Shown piece by piece: positions 50,704-59,473 of a stretch of 64,000 bases of DNA (position 1 is the first letter of the stretch; every line of letters begins with the position of its first letter). The notes below the pieces were generated by a model. It made no database searches and was not told where the DNA came from. It saw only the letters and a program-made list of their open reading frames with translations. This DNA is from Nocardioides exalbidus (GTDB lineage: Bacteria; Actinomycetota; Actinomycetes; Propionibacteriales; Nocardioidaceae), in contig NZ_FNRT01000002.1 of NCBI RefSeq assembly GCF_900105585.1, positions 3,782,001 through 3,846,000 of the forward strand, in the 5' to 3' direction. Position numbers and translations under genes: made by a program.

Positions 50704-52082
50704 TCTTCAAGCTCGGCCGCCATGGCCTGCGGTCGTCGGTGACCGCCGCCTTCGCGCTCGGCGCCCTGCTCCTCTCGATCGCCCTCTCCGTCGGGACCTA
50801 CGTCTCTGCGAGGCAGCTGCTCGTCGAGCAGCGTGAGCGCACCGCCCTTCGTCAGGCGTACGCCGATGCGGCCCTCGTCCGTGACGGGCTGGCCACGTCC
50901 GACAAGGGTGTGAGCGAAGCCCTCGGCGCGGTGTCGCCGCCTGCGGGTGCCTCCATGTACGTCCGCAGCGGAGGTCAGTGGTACTCCTCGACCCTCGACC
51001 AGTCCGGCGAAGGACTCACCGCGGTGGTTCGGGAGGTGGTCGCAGGCGGGTCCGTCGGTCTCGGGTGGACCGACCGGACAGACCCGCACGCCGTGGTGGT
51101 GGGTATTCCCCTGCCGACTGTCGACGCCGAGTACTTCGAGGTGGCGGTGGCCGACGAGCTGGACGCGACCCTGCACACGCTGGCGCTGGCGCTCGCGATC
51201 GGGGCGGCCCTGACCACGGTCGCGGGTGCTGCCCTGGGTCGCGCGGCCAGCAGACGCGTGCTCGCGCCCCTGCGCGACGTCACCGGTGCCGCCGTGGCCA
51301 TCTCGGCCGGAGACCTCGAACGGAGGCTGCGCGATACCGACGACCCGGACCTCTCAGAGCTCGTCGCCTCCTTCAACAACATGGTGGACGCGCTCCGCGA
51401 GCGCATCGAGCGGGACGCGCGCTTCGCCTCGGACGTGAGCCACGAGCTGCGCACCCCGCTGACGACCCTGACCACCAGCCTGGCCCTCCTCCAGCGCGGC
51501 CGGAACCTCGACCCACAGGCTCGCAGCGCCGTAGCCCTGATGTCGGACGAGCTGGCTCGGTTCCGCATGGCTCTGGAGGACCTGCTCGCGCTGGGGAGGC
51601 TCGATGCCGGAATCAACGAGTCCGCTCTCGTCCCGACCGAGGTCGGCGACCTGGTGAGGCACGCGCTGGCGACGGCGGGCACCTCCCCCGGTTCGGTGGG
51701 CGGGGAGCGCGATGCCGCAATCGCACGGGTGGTCGTCGACCGGCCGCAGATGGTGCGCGCGCTGGTCAACCTCCTCCGCAACGCGGACCTGCACGGTGGA
51801 GGCCTCTCGCATGTCGACGTCAGCGCCACGCCGCACCACGTCGACATCGTCGTGAGCGACGCAGGCCCCGGGGTCGCGCCGCACGAGCGTCGACGCATCT
51901 TCGAACGGTTCGCGCGTGCGGGTGGGACGAAGGTGGGCACCGGGAGCGGTCTCGGACTCAGCATCGTCGCGGAGACCGTCGGCAGGCACGGAGGCCAGGT
52001 CTGGTGCGAGGACGCCGAGCTCGGAGGCGCGCAGTTCGTCGTACGCCTGCCACGGCAGCCTGAGCGGGAGCCGACCTCGTGA
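50700..52082 (+). CDS. sensor histidine kinase
   Basis: A 460-residue kinase from GTG 50700. It has one membrane segment at residues ~15-35, an extracytoplasmic loop of ~120 residues, a second membrane segment (TLALALAIGAALTTVAGAAL), and a HAMP domain (ASRRVLAPLRDVTGAAVAIS, DLERRLRDTDD). The HisKA phosphoacceptor is FASDVSHELRTPLTTL, and the HATPase blocks are VNLLRNADLH, VSDAGPGV and GTGSGLGLSIV. It phosphorylates the neighbouring regulator. The overall arrangement resembles MtrB of the MtrAB-LpqB system, but the protein is shorter. Confidence 0.94.
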   Translation: MIFKLGRHGLRSSVTAAFALGALLLSIALSVGTYVSARQLLVEQRERTALRQAYADAALVRDGLATSDKGVSEALGAVSPPAGASMYVRSGGQWYSSTLDQSGEGLTAVVREVVAGGSVGLGWTDRTDPHAVVVGIPLPTVDAEYFEVAVADELDATLHTLALALAIGAALTTVAGAALGRAASRRVLAPLRDVTGAAVAISAGDLERRLRDTDDPDLSELVASFNNMVDALRERIERDARFASDVSHELRTPLTTLTTSLALLQRGRNLDPQARSAVALMSDELARFRMALEDLLALGRLDAGINESALVPTEVGDLVRHALATAGTSPGSVGGERDAAIARVVVDRPQMVRALVNLLRNADLHGGGLSHVDVSATPHHVDIVVSDAGPGVAPHERRRIFERFARAGGTKVGTGSGLGLSIVAETVGRHGGQVWCEDAELGGAQFVVRLPRQPEREPTS

Positions 52083-52765
52083 CGCGGTCGCTTCGCCGGG
52101 CAGGCCGGACGACTTCACGGAGGACGACCGCGCTGGGCATCCTGCTCGGCCTGGGGCTGGGCGTCGGTGGCTGCGGGCTTCCCGACGAGGGGCGGGCCCG
52201 GGAGATCGACGACGCCACCGTGCCCTACAACCTGCTGCGCCCGGACGACCGCAGCTCGGAACCGACGTCCGACAGCCCCGAGGTGGCCCGGATGGTTCCG
52301 GTCGTGTTCTGGTTGCGCCCCGACGACCGGTTGGTGCCCGCGGTGACAGACCTGTCCTGCGACCAGGCGACAGCCGACGTCATCCGCACCCTCCTGCGCC
52401 TGCTCTCGGCCTCTCCCGACAGCGCGCCACGCGGCGAGGGCCTCGCCTCGGCCGTGCCGTCGACCGCTCAGCTCACCCTCGTCGGCATCGAGGGCGGCGT
52501 AGCCGTCGTCGGGCTGGACCCGCTGGACGACGTGGACGCCGAACGGCTGCCTCTCGCGGTCGGACAGGTGGTGCTCTCGATCACCTCGACGCCTGACGTC
52601 GACTCCGTCAGGTTCGTCACCTCGGCGCGAGACGTCGATGTTCCCCTGCCCGGAGGTGCTCTCGCGAGCGGCGTCGTGAGTCCGGACGACTACGTCGAGC
52701 TGCTGCCGCAACAACTTCGGCCCGGAGGCACGGGCTCCGCCTCCTTGGGATGCCCGGACGGATGA
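52079..52765 (+). CDS. GerMN-domain lipoprotein
   Basis: A 228-residue exported protein from GTG 52079, overlapping the kinase stop. The N-terminus has twin arginines and a hydrophobic segment, then the lipobox VGGC (lipidated Cys near residue 32). The GerMN-like domain includes VFWLRPDDRLVPAVTDL and VGQVVLSITSTPDVDSVRFV. In actinobacteria such lipoproteins (LpqB type) modulate the adjacent kinase from outside the cell. This one is short and has no beta-propeller part. Confidence 0.82.
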   Translation: MTRSLRRAGRTTSRRTTALGILLGLGLGVGGCGLPDEGRAREIDDATVPYNLLRPDDRSSEPTSDSPEVARMVPVVFWLRPDDRLVPAVTDLSCDQATADVIRTLLRLLSASPDSAPRGEGLASAVPSTAQLTLVGIEGGVAVVGLDPLDDVDAERLPLAVGQVVLSITSTPDVDSVRFVTSARDVDVPLPGGALASGVVSPDDYVELLPQQLRPGGTGSASLGCPDG

Positions 52766-52919
52766 ACATGACGGTCCTGTGACCGGCGGGTGACAACGCC
52801 GCGCCCGTTCTCGTCCACGTCCGTCGACTTCCTTGTGCCGGCCGGGAGGCGGGTGTCTTGATGGACGTAACGCGGCGCACGGGCCGCGACCACGTCCATC
52901 AGGAGCGACAGGAGATGAC

Positions 52920-53204
52920 ATGATCACCATGACTTCCCGCGCACGTGACGTCGTACGACGCATCACGGCGAACCCTCGGATCGGGCACCGGTCGGGCCTG
53001 CGGATCGCCGGTCGGGAGTCTCGTGCCGGCCGGCTCTCAGTTCGCGCTGTCGCTGCACCCGAAGCCGGTGACCGTGTCGCGGAGACCGACGGCGCACGCG
53101 TGTACGTCGACCCCGAGGCCGAGCCGCGTCTCGACGGACACCTCCTCGACGCCGTGGCCGGGGAAGGCGATCGGGTCCAGTTCGTGATGCGGAACCAGCG
53201 ATGA
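52920..53204 (+). CDS. HesB/IscA-like domain protein lacking cysteines
   Basis: A 94-residue protein from ATG 52920, with AGGAG ending 5 bases upstream. It resembles actinobacterial HesB-like (iron-sulfur biogenesis fold) proteins: TSRARDVVRRITANPRIG, SGLRIAGRE, APEAGDRVAETDGARVYVDP and LDAVAGEGDRVQFVM. The three Cys that bind iron or Fe-S in true A-type carriers are missing, so carrier function is unlikely. Its real role is unknown. Confidence 0.75.
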   Translation: MITMTSRARDVVRRITANPRIGHRSGLRIAGRESRAGRLSVRAVAAPEAGDRVAETDGARVYVDPEAEPRLDGHLLDAVAGEGDRVQFVMRNQR

Positions 53205-53417
53205 CAGCTCGTCGCCTCGACCCGGTCCGTGCGGCACGACGCGCTGCGGTGATCGCCGCCACCCGTCGTGTCGTCGAACGTGTACAGCGCGGCAGGTTCG
53301 AGCACCCGAGGTCGAGGCGAGCCGCATAGCCGATGACGCGAGCGACCGGACCAACCGTCCGTCCACGGTGACCCATCGAGTAACGGCTCAGAGCACCCCG
53401 GATGTCCGGTCCGAGCA

Positions 53418-53665
53418 CGACGAAGCCCCTGACCCGCGTCTCCGCAGGTCAGGGGCTTCGATTCGGTCGGGCTGACAGGATTTGAACCTGCGACCCCCTG
53501 ATATTCATCGAGCGGTTCCAGCCACGGGCTCCGGCTTTGTGATGTCGCGCTGGCTAGGGCTCTGACCTGCGCAAAGGACCTGATCGGCGCCACGGGCCAA
53601 CGCGCACCCTCTGTCGACGAGTGGCGACACTAGATGCACTTTGCCGGGGTTTACGGTCCATAAGC
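53418..53665 (-). repeat. repeat cassette C; 84-bp right direct repeat (53418-53501)
   Basis: The first 84 bases match 32976-33059 at 80 positions in the same orientation. It has the same minus-strand tRNA-like T-arm and acceptor 3' end followed by a hairpin. CTCTGACCTGCGCAA lies near 53560 and GTTTACGGTCCATAAGC at 53649-53665, at the same spacing as in cassettes A and B. It is probably the other attachment-site remnant of the element. Confidence 0.7.
53422..53459 (-). terminator. 17-bp hairpin with one mismatch in cassette C
   Basis: It equals the hairpin of cassette B except for two base changes, one of which creates a C-A mismatch in the stem. It follows the tRNA-like 3' end in the minus orientation. 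Confidence 0.5.
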
Positions 53666-53874
53666 GTGCCACGACTCAAGTCGCTCGCCCTGCGAGGACG
53701 TCGTCTGAGGCTATCGCCCGTATGGGTCTCGCCATCAGCGCGTCGTAGGCGGCGCGCCGGAGTGCAGCCACGACCCCGGAGGTCGGTCGAACGACCCTGA
53801 GACTGGACCGACTCGAGTGGCTGCAGTGGGCCACCCACGCGTGCCACGCACGAGGACATTCCAGCCTGCTGCGC

Positions 53875-55119
53875 TCAGGCAAGCCCGAGCGCCCGCGCTT
53901 CCTCCCAGAGGTCGTCGCGCACGCTGGGGTGGGCGGCGTGCTCGATGAGGTTGCGGGCCTGGGCCCGTTCGTCACGTCCCCAGATCCACGCGACCCCCTG
54001 CTCGGTGACGACGGCGCTGTGCTGGAAGGAGGTCACCGGCTCGTCGATCAGCGGCACGATCGTCGACACGTCCGCTCGTGGATGCCAGCTGCGCAGCGCC
54101 ATGAATGCCCGGCCACCCGGCGCGTGGCTCGCGCCCACTGTGAAATCGGTCTGCCCTCCGAATCCGCTGTAGATCCGGGCGCTGATGCGTGACGCGTTTG
54201 CCTGGTCGAACAGGTCGACCTGTAGGGCGGTGTTGATCGACGTCATACCGGGCTGCTGGGCGATCTTGGCCGGTGCGTTGGTGGTCTCGGTCCGCAGCAT
54301 CTGCACCCGCGGGTTGTCGTTGACCCAGTCGTAGAGCTCATGGCTGCCGAACACGAAGGACGTACGCACCGGGGTGCCGCGGTCCAGTGCACCTGCCTGT
54401 TCCAGGGCGAGGACGCTGTCGCTGAACATCTCCGTCCACACCTTCAGCCCTCGCCGCTCGAGCACGCCTGCGATGGTGGCGTCCGGCACCTCGCCGATGC
54501 CGGCTTGGAGCGTGGCGCCGTCCCCGATCTCGGTGGCGACTCGCGACCCGATGAGCCGCGAGTCGTCCCCGGGCGGCCGGGCCGTGTGGGTCGTCAGTGG
54601 TGCGTCGACCTCGACGCCGAGATCGATGTCGTCGACCGAGATCACCGCGTCGCCGTAGGTCCACGGCATACGGGGGTTGAGTTGTGCCACGACGAGCGTG
54701 CCCCGCTGCCTGGCCGCCTCGATCGCGGCTGGCAACACGTTGACCTCCAGCCCGAGCGACACCTGCCCGTTGCGAGGCGCCGTGGTGTGCACGACAACAA
54801 CGTCGGGCGCGAGCGGCCCACGGAAGAGACGCGGCACCATCGACAGTCGGCACGGGACGTACGACAACCGTGGGTGTCCCCGGAACCCGGGTCCAACGAA
54901 CGTCGTCTCGGGGATGACGCCATCGTGGAGCGGGATATCGGGCTGAGCGTTGAGTGCGTGCAGCCGGACGTGAGGCATCTCCATGATCAACGGCTCGAGC
55001 AAAGAGACCGGGGTCGCGAAGTTGCCGCTCGCGATGATCCTCGGCGTAGGGCCGCCCCCAAGGGCTGAGGTGTGCTCGGCGACATTCCGCACAGCCTGGT
55101 CGAGTGCTACGACGCGCAT
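53875..55119 (-). CDS. acetyl-CoA hydrolase/CoA-transferase family protein
   Basis: A 414-residue enzyme with the family blocks PRIIASGNFATPVSLLEPLI, LGLEVNVLPAAIEAARQRGT, LQAGIGEVPDATIAGVLERR, WTEMFSDSVLALEQAGALDR (candidate catalytic Glu) and YSGFGGQTDFTVGASHAPGG. It would hydrolyse acetyl-CoA or move CoA between acids such as acetate, succinate or 4-hydroxybutyrate. It is slightly shorter than Cat1-type enzymes (about 500 residues). It is monocistronic. Confidence 0.88.
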   Translation of the reverse strand: MRVVALDQAVRNVAEHTSALGGGPTPRIIASGNFATPVSLLEPLIMEMPHVRLHALNAQPDIPLHDGVIPETTFVGPGFRGHPRLSYVPCRLSMVPRLFRGPLAPDVVVVHTTAPRNGQVSLGLEVNVLPAAIEAARQRGTLVVAQLNPRMPWTYGDAVISVDDIDLGVEVDAPLTTHTARPPGDDSRLIGSRVATEIGDGATLQAGIGEVPDATIAGVLERRGLKVWTEMFSDSVLALEQAGALDRGTPVRTSFVFGSHELYDWVNDNPRVQMLRTETTNAPAKIAQQPGMTSINTALQVDLFDQANASRISARIYSGFGGQTDFTVGASHAPGGRAFMALRSWHPRADVSTIVPLIDEPVTSFQHSAVVTEQGVAWIWGRDERAQARNLIEHAAHPSVRDDLWEEARALGLA

Positions 55120-55174
55120 GCAGTCAGCCTGTCAAACCGGGTGTAGGAGAAGCGTGTCGTGACCAGACACCAAC

Positions 55175-55576
55175 TCAGGCCCTCTTCGTCTCCCAGAAGA
55201 TTTCCGCGATCTCGTCGATCTTGGCGAGGAGCTGGTCGGCGACCTCGGCGTCCATCGTGCCCTTGGCGCCGGTGGCGCCGGCGAGCTTGGTGGCCTCGTT
55301 GAGCAGCGTGTGGAGCTGGGGGTACTTCTCGAAGTGCGGGGGCTTGAAGTAGTCGGTCCACAGCACCCACAGGTGGTGCTTGACGAGCTCGGAGCGCTGC
55401 TCCTTGATAAGGATCGCGCGGGTGCGAAAGTCGGGGTCGTCGCTGTCGTTGACCTTGGCGATGACGGCCTTGATCGACTCGGCCTCGATGCGTGCCTGGG
55501 CGGGGTCGTAGACGCCGCAGGGAAGGTCGCAGTGGGCGGAGACCTCGACGGTCGGGGCGAGCAGATGGCGAAGCAT
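55175..55576 (-). CDS. sodN: nickel superoxide dismutase
   Basis: A 133-residue precursor. The mature enzyme begins at His15 with HCDLPCGVYDPAQARIEAES, the nickel hook formed by the N-terminal His1, Cys2 and Cys6 of the mature protein. The 14-residue leader (MLRHLLAPTVEVSA) must be removed by the SodX peptidase to expose the nickel site. The four-helix remainder (HHLWVLWTDYFKPPHFEKYP) is typical. It dismutates superoxide in the cytoplasm. The usual adjacent sodX gene is not in this window. Confidence 0.96.
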   Translation of the reverse strand: MLRHLLAPTVEVSAHCDLPCGVYDPAQARIEAESIKAVIAKVNDSDDPDFRTRAILIKEQRSELVKHHLWVLWTDYFKPPHFEKYPQLHTLLNEATKLAGATGAKGTMDAEVADQLLAKIDEIAEIFWETKRA

Positions 55577-55644
55577 TCGTGGTTCCTTTCACGCGGAGGT
55601 TCGGCGTTGCCACGCAGGCGGTGGCACACGTCCTGAGACGAGGT

Positions 55645-56481
55645 CTAGCGAACGACAGCCACCGGGCACTGCGCACGGTGCAGGGCGGCCTGGCTCACGG
55701 AGCCCAGCAGCAGACCGTTGACGTACCCGCGACCCCGGGATCCGACGACGAGCAGTGAGGCATTCCTCGAAGCATCGGCGAGTGCTCGTGCGGGCGCGCC
55801 GGGCCATTCCTCCACCTCGACGTGGACGTCTGGATGCTTGCGCCGCGCCGAGGCGGCAGCTTCGTGGATCGTCTCCTGCAGCCGATCCTGGTCGGCGTGA
55901 AGCGACTCGTACCGCTCTCCCAGAGCCGACAGGTCGTCGTGATGGGTGGCGTGGACGGCGAAGACCTTCTCCAAGGTCCGTTCGGCTCGCGCGCATGCGT
56001 ACTCGAGCGCCGCGTTGCTGTGCGGTGAGCCGTCCACTCCCACCACGATGCGTCTGGCTCCGGTGACACGCGGTTGCCGGACGACGACGACCGGGCAGGT
56101 CGCGTGACGGGCCACGTTGTTGCTCACCGAGCCCAGCATCGCTTCTCCGAATGGTCCGTGCCCGTGGCTTCCCATCACGACGCAGGCAGCCGAGTCCGCG
56201 ATGCCCAGAAGGACGCTCACGACGCGGCCGAGGCGGTGCTCGAACTGCACTGACGGCACCCCGAGATCAGCGATGAGGGTGCGTGCTTCCTCCAGCGCGT
56301 GCGGCACCAGGCTGGGCACCTTCCCGGCCACGCCGGGAGCTGTCGGTGTCTCCTGGACGTCCTCGATCATCAGCACGAGGAGTGGTCGCTTCGAGTCGAC
56401 GGCTTCGGTTGCTGCCCAGATGAGTGCCCTGCGAGCGTCGGGCGATTCGTCGTACGCGATCACGATCGGAAAGGTCTGCAT
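55645..56481 (-). CDS. tandem universal stress protein
   Basis: A 278-residue protein from ATG 56481 with two Usp domains (about residues 1-135 and 140-278). Each has the ATP-binding GxxG pattern: VVMGSHGHGPFGEAMLGSVS and VVGSRGRGYVNGLLLGSVSQ. Such proteins bind ATP and accompany dormancy or oxidative stress in actinobacteria. The in-frame upstream extension to 56967 lacks support. It is transcribed toward sodN, 68 bases away, so the two may be coregulated. Confidence 0.93.
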   Translation of the reverse strand: MQTFPIVIAYDESPDARRALIWAATEAVDSKRPLLVLMIEDVQETPTAPGVAGKVPSLVPHALEEARTLIADLGVPSVQFEHRLGRVVSVLLGIADSAACVVMGSHGHGPFGEAMLGSVSNNVARHATCPVVVVRQPRVTGARRIVVGVDGSPHSNAALEYACARAERTLEKVFAVHATHHDDLSALGERYESLHADQDRLQETIHEAAASARRKHPDVHVEVEEWPGAPARALADASRNASLLVVGSRGRGYVNGLLLGSVSQAALHRAQCPVAVVR

Positions 56482-56618
56482 GCGGCGATGGTGGCGTCTG
56501 CGGCGGCAAGGGGCTGAGGGTCGTTCGACCTGCATCATCGCCGGTCGATCGACTTGGGCGTGTGCGGTCACACGGCCTCTAGGTTCAGTGAGTCCGCGAC
56601 AGGCGAAGGGAGAGCATC

Positions 56619-56996
56619 GTGCACGTTTCGCCCCTGAGGTCCTCTCCAGGTCTGGAAGCCGACGGCCACGTCGCAACGGTGAAGTACAGCCTGTTGAGCC
56701 TGGCCCGTCGTGAGCTGCGACGAGCGGTGCACTCCACGGCCGGGTTGAGCTCGGCCCGAGTGCCGTCGCCGTCGCGACACGGAGACAGCCTGGTGGCGCT
56801 CCGTGCCGGCACCGCCGCGCCGCTGGAACACACTGGGCTGCGGACACTTCAGGTGCTGGTCGGCCGCATTCGTGTCTCGGACGGCCGCGCAGTGACCCAC
56901 GCGTTCCCGGGCGAGGTGGTGTGCTGCGGTCCGTCCGCGATCGTGGTGGCTGTCGCCGACACAGCACTGCTGATGGCCGGCGCGGATCTTACGTAG
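56619..56996 (+). CDS. small protein of unknown function, cupin-like
   Basis: A 125-residue protein from GTG 56619 with AAGGGAGAG five bases upstream. The C-terminal part (ALRAGTAAPLEHTGLRTLQV, LVGRIRVSDG, HAFPGEVVCCGPSAIVVAVA) has the strand pattern of a single cupin barrel but not the usual metal His set. Its 3' end overlaps the convergent SDR gene by 8 bases. No further function can be assigned. Confidence 0.6.
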   Translation: MHVSPLRSSPGLEADGHVATVKYSLLSLARRELRRAVHSTAGLSSARVPSPSRHGDSLVALRAGTAAPLEHTGLRTLQVLVGRIRVSDGRAVTHAFPGEVVCCGPSAIVVAVADTALLMAGADLT

Positions 56997-57930
56997 CGGC
57001 CGCCGCCACTGCCCGCTCAGCCATGCCCCACAGACGATCCGCGTTGCGGGAGTCGAGGGCGTACCGCGCGACCGCGTTGTTCAGGTCCTGGACGTCTGCC
57101 GGCCTGCTGTCGACCGTCTCGGCCTCCTGGTTGTCGTTGAAGTAGCGACCGCCGACTCCGTCGAGCGCGGGGCTGGCTGCCAGGAGGATGCTGGTCGAGG
57201 CGCCCTGCTCGACCGTCTTCTGCAGATCCGGCGGCGTGGCGAGCGTTCCACCGACATGGCGTTGCAGCGGCGTGGCGATGGCACCGGGGTTGAGGGCGTT
57301 GGATGTGATGGCATCTCGTGACCATCGCTGGTGCGCGCCCATGGCGAACAGCACGACTGCTGTCTTCGACTGGGCGTAGGCGAGACGTGGGTCGTACGGC
57401 CGGAAGTCGAAGTTGATGTCGTCGAAGACGACCGGCGAGAACAGGTGGGCCGACGAGCTCACCGACACGATGCGCCCACTCTCCTGCGCGAGCGCCGGTC
57501 GGAGACCGTTCGCCAGTGCGAAGTGTCCGAGGAAGTTGGCCATGAACTGCTGCTCGAAGCCAAGGGCGGACAGGTCTCGTTGCGGGAGCGCCATCACGCC
57601 CGCGTTGTTCACCAGCACGTGGAGCGGTCCGTCCCAGGATGTGACGAGGGCGTGGACGGAGCCGAGGTCGGTGAGGTCGACGTGGACGGCGCGCACCCAC
57701 GGATTGTGGGTCTCGGCAGCTATCTGCGCGGCGACCTCTGTGCCCTGGTCGAGGTTGCGGACGGCGATGGTGACGTCCGCACCGCATCCGGCGAGTGCGC
57801 GGCTGGTCTCGCGGCCGATCCCCGAAGCCCCTCCGGTGATCAAGGCACGGCGACCGGTCAGGTCCAGGCCGCGGACGATCTCTCCGGCGGTGGTGGTCGG
57901 CTCGTACGGCGTGAAGATGCGGCGCGTCAC
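56989..57930 (-). CDS. SDR oxidoreductase (retinol dehydrogenase-like)
   Basis: A 313-residue classical SDR: RRALITGGASGIGRETSRAL, VHVDLTDLGSVHAL, VLVNNAGVMALPQ, Ser in VSVSSSAHLFSP and the catalytic YAQSK. The N-terminal ~25 residues and the layout resemble WW-domain oxidoreductase/retinol dehydrogenase-like SDRs. The start at GTG 57930 overlaps the NDH-2 stop by 4 bases, so the gene is the second of a coupled pair. Confidence 0.9.
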   Translation of the reverse strand: MTRRIFTPYEPTTTAGEIVRGLDLTGRRALITGGASGIGRETSRALAGCGADVTIAVRNLDQGTEVAAQIAAETHNPWVRAVHVDLTDLGSVHALVTSWDGPLHVLVNNAGVMALPQRDLSALGFEQQFMANFLGHFALANGLRPALAQESGRIVSVSSSAHLFSPVVFDDINFDFRPYDPRLAYAQSKTAVVLFAMGAHQRWSRDAITSNALNPGAIATPLQRHVGGTLATPPDLQKTVEQGASTSILLAASPALDGVGGRYFNDNQEAETVDSRPADVQDLNNAVARYALDSRNADRLWGMAERAVAAAAT

Positions 57931-59285
57931 GCCCCGAGCTCCTCGGCGTCGACCTCGTGGAGACCGTAAGGGTGCACGACGTCACCCCCTGTCACGAAGG
58001 CTTCCCGCGGATTCCGGTTGTTGAGCATCGACACCACGTCTCGGCGACCGACGAATGCGGAGAACCAGTCGAACATCACCCGGACCTTCCGCTCCCAGGT
58101 GGGCACGGCCAGGACGTGGTAGCCGCGGTGCATGGCCCAGGCCGGCCAGCCCTTGATGACCAGCCGCTTGTACTGGAAGACGCCGTGACCGTGGCCGAGG
58201 GTCGCGACGACGCCGAGATTGTGGTGGACGTACGGCTTGGTGGGTTCGCCACGCAGGGTCGCAGCGATGTTCTCGGCGAGCAGACGACCCTGACGTACGG
58301 CGTGCTGCGCATTGGGCACCGTCCGCATGCGGTGGTCGGCCGTCAGGTCCGGAACCGCGGCGACGTCCCCTGCCGCCCACGCGCCCACGACGACTCCCTC
58401 GTCATCGGCCACCCGCAGGTCAGGCTGGACTCGGACGAACCCACGTTCGTCCAGCGGCAGGTCCGTGTGCTGGCTGACAACGGGGTTCGGCGCATTCCCG
58501 GCAGTCCACACGACCAGGTCCGCGTCGAACGTGACTCCGTTCGAGAGGACGACAGAGCCGCCCGCGAGCGACTCGACCTGGGCGGCGAGGTGGATGGTGG
58601 CTCCTTGCGAGCGCAGGAAGGCGACCACCCAGCGAGACGTCCGCTCGCCGACCTCGGGAAGAATTCGATCGGTTCCCTCCACGAGATGGAACGACAGGTC
58701 GTGGACGCTGAGCTCCGGGTAGTAGCGCAGGGACTCCCGCGCGAACGTCATCACCTCAGCAACCCCCTCAACACCGGTGAAGCCTCCGCCAACGAATGCG
58801 ACGGAGAGCAGCTTCCGACGCTGCGCGCCCGGCGGGAGTGCCGCCGCACGGTCGAGCGCCGTGAGGACACGGTCGCGGATTGCCACCGCTTCCTCGACGT
58901 TCTTGAGTCCGATCGCGCGTTCGAGCAGGCCCTCGATGGGCAACGTCCGGGTGACCACGCCCGCGGTGACGACGACGACGTCGTACGGCACGGTGATGCG
59001 AGCGCCGTCGTCGGTGACCGCCTCCACCACCCGGGAGGAGTGGTCGATACGTGTCGCGGACGCGGGGACCAGCGTCGTCCGGCGCAGGTGCCGCCTCAGG
59101 GAGACCACCGTGTGCCTCGGCTCGATGGCACCCGCGGCCACCTCTGGCAAGAAGGGTTGGTACGTCATATAGGGACGCGGGTCCACCACCGTGATCTCGG
59201 CTTCGTCCTTGCGCAGGCGACGCTCCAGGAACCACGCGGCGTAGAACCCTGCATATCCCCCACCCACCACCACGATGCGATTCAT
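57927..59285 (-). CDS. ndh: type II NADH dehydrogenase (NDH-2)
   Basis: A 452-residue flavoprotein. The FAD loop is RIVVVGGGYAGFYAAWFLER and the NADH loop is VAFVGGGFTGVEGVAEVM. VWTAGNAPNPVVS and VVVGAWAAGDVAAVPDLTAD are the usual FAD/quinone-site strands. The C-terminal amphipathic part (WPAWAMHRGYHVLAVPTWER, then KVRVMFDWFSAFVGRRD) is the membrane-binding region of NDH-2. It oxidises NADH with menaquinone without pumping protons. It is coupled to a retinol-dehydrogenase-like SDR. Confidence 0.92.
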   Translation of the reverse strand: MNRIVVVGGGYAGFYAAWFLERRLRKDEAEITVVDPRPYMTYQPFLPEVAAGAIEPRHTVVSLRRHLRRTTLVPASATRIDHSSRVVEAVTDDGARITVPYDVVVVTAGVVTRTLPIEGLLERAIGLKNVEEAVAIRDRVLTALDRAAALPPGAQRRKLLSVAFVGGGFTGVEGVAEVMTFARESLRYYPELSVHDLSFHLVEGTDRILPEVGERTSRWVVAFLRSQGATIHLAAQVESLAGGSVVLSNGVTFDADLVVWTAGNAPNPVVSQHTDLPLDERGFVRVQPDLRVADDEGVVVGAWAAGDVAAVPDLTADHRMRTVPNAQHAVRQGRLLAENIAATLRGEPTKPYVHHNLGVVATLGHGHGVFQYKRLVIKGWPAWAMHRGYHVLAVPTWERKVRVMFDWFSAFVGRRDVVSMLNNRNPREAFVTGGDVVHPYGLHEVDAEELGA

Positions 59286-59473
59286 GCGGGCAGCATGGCC
59301 TCCGACACCGTGACCTCACACGAGTCAAATGACCCGACCCCGCCACGTGAGTTCGGCCGCCCACGGAAGATTCGTGCTTCTAGGGTAGAGGCCAAGGATG
59401 GCGGTTCGGGTCGCCTCACGTGTCGTCGATGCCATGCGACCTGTATCGCGCTGGTGGGGAGGAGAGGCAGCCG

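Larger units (their letters stand above)
53205..53874. other. 670-bp non-coding region with repeat cassette C
   Basis: No gene is evident. The region contains the right 84-bp direct repeat and its associated palindrome, and marks the right edge of the mosaic segment. Confidence 0.5.
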
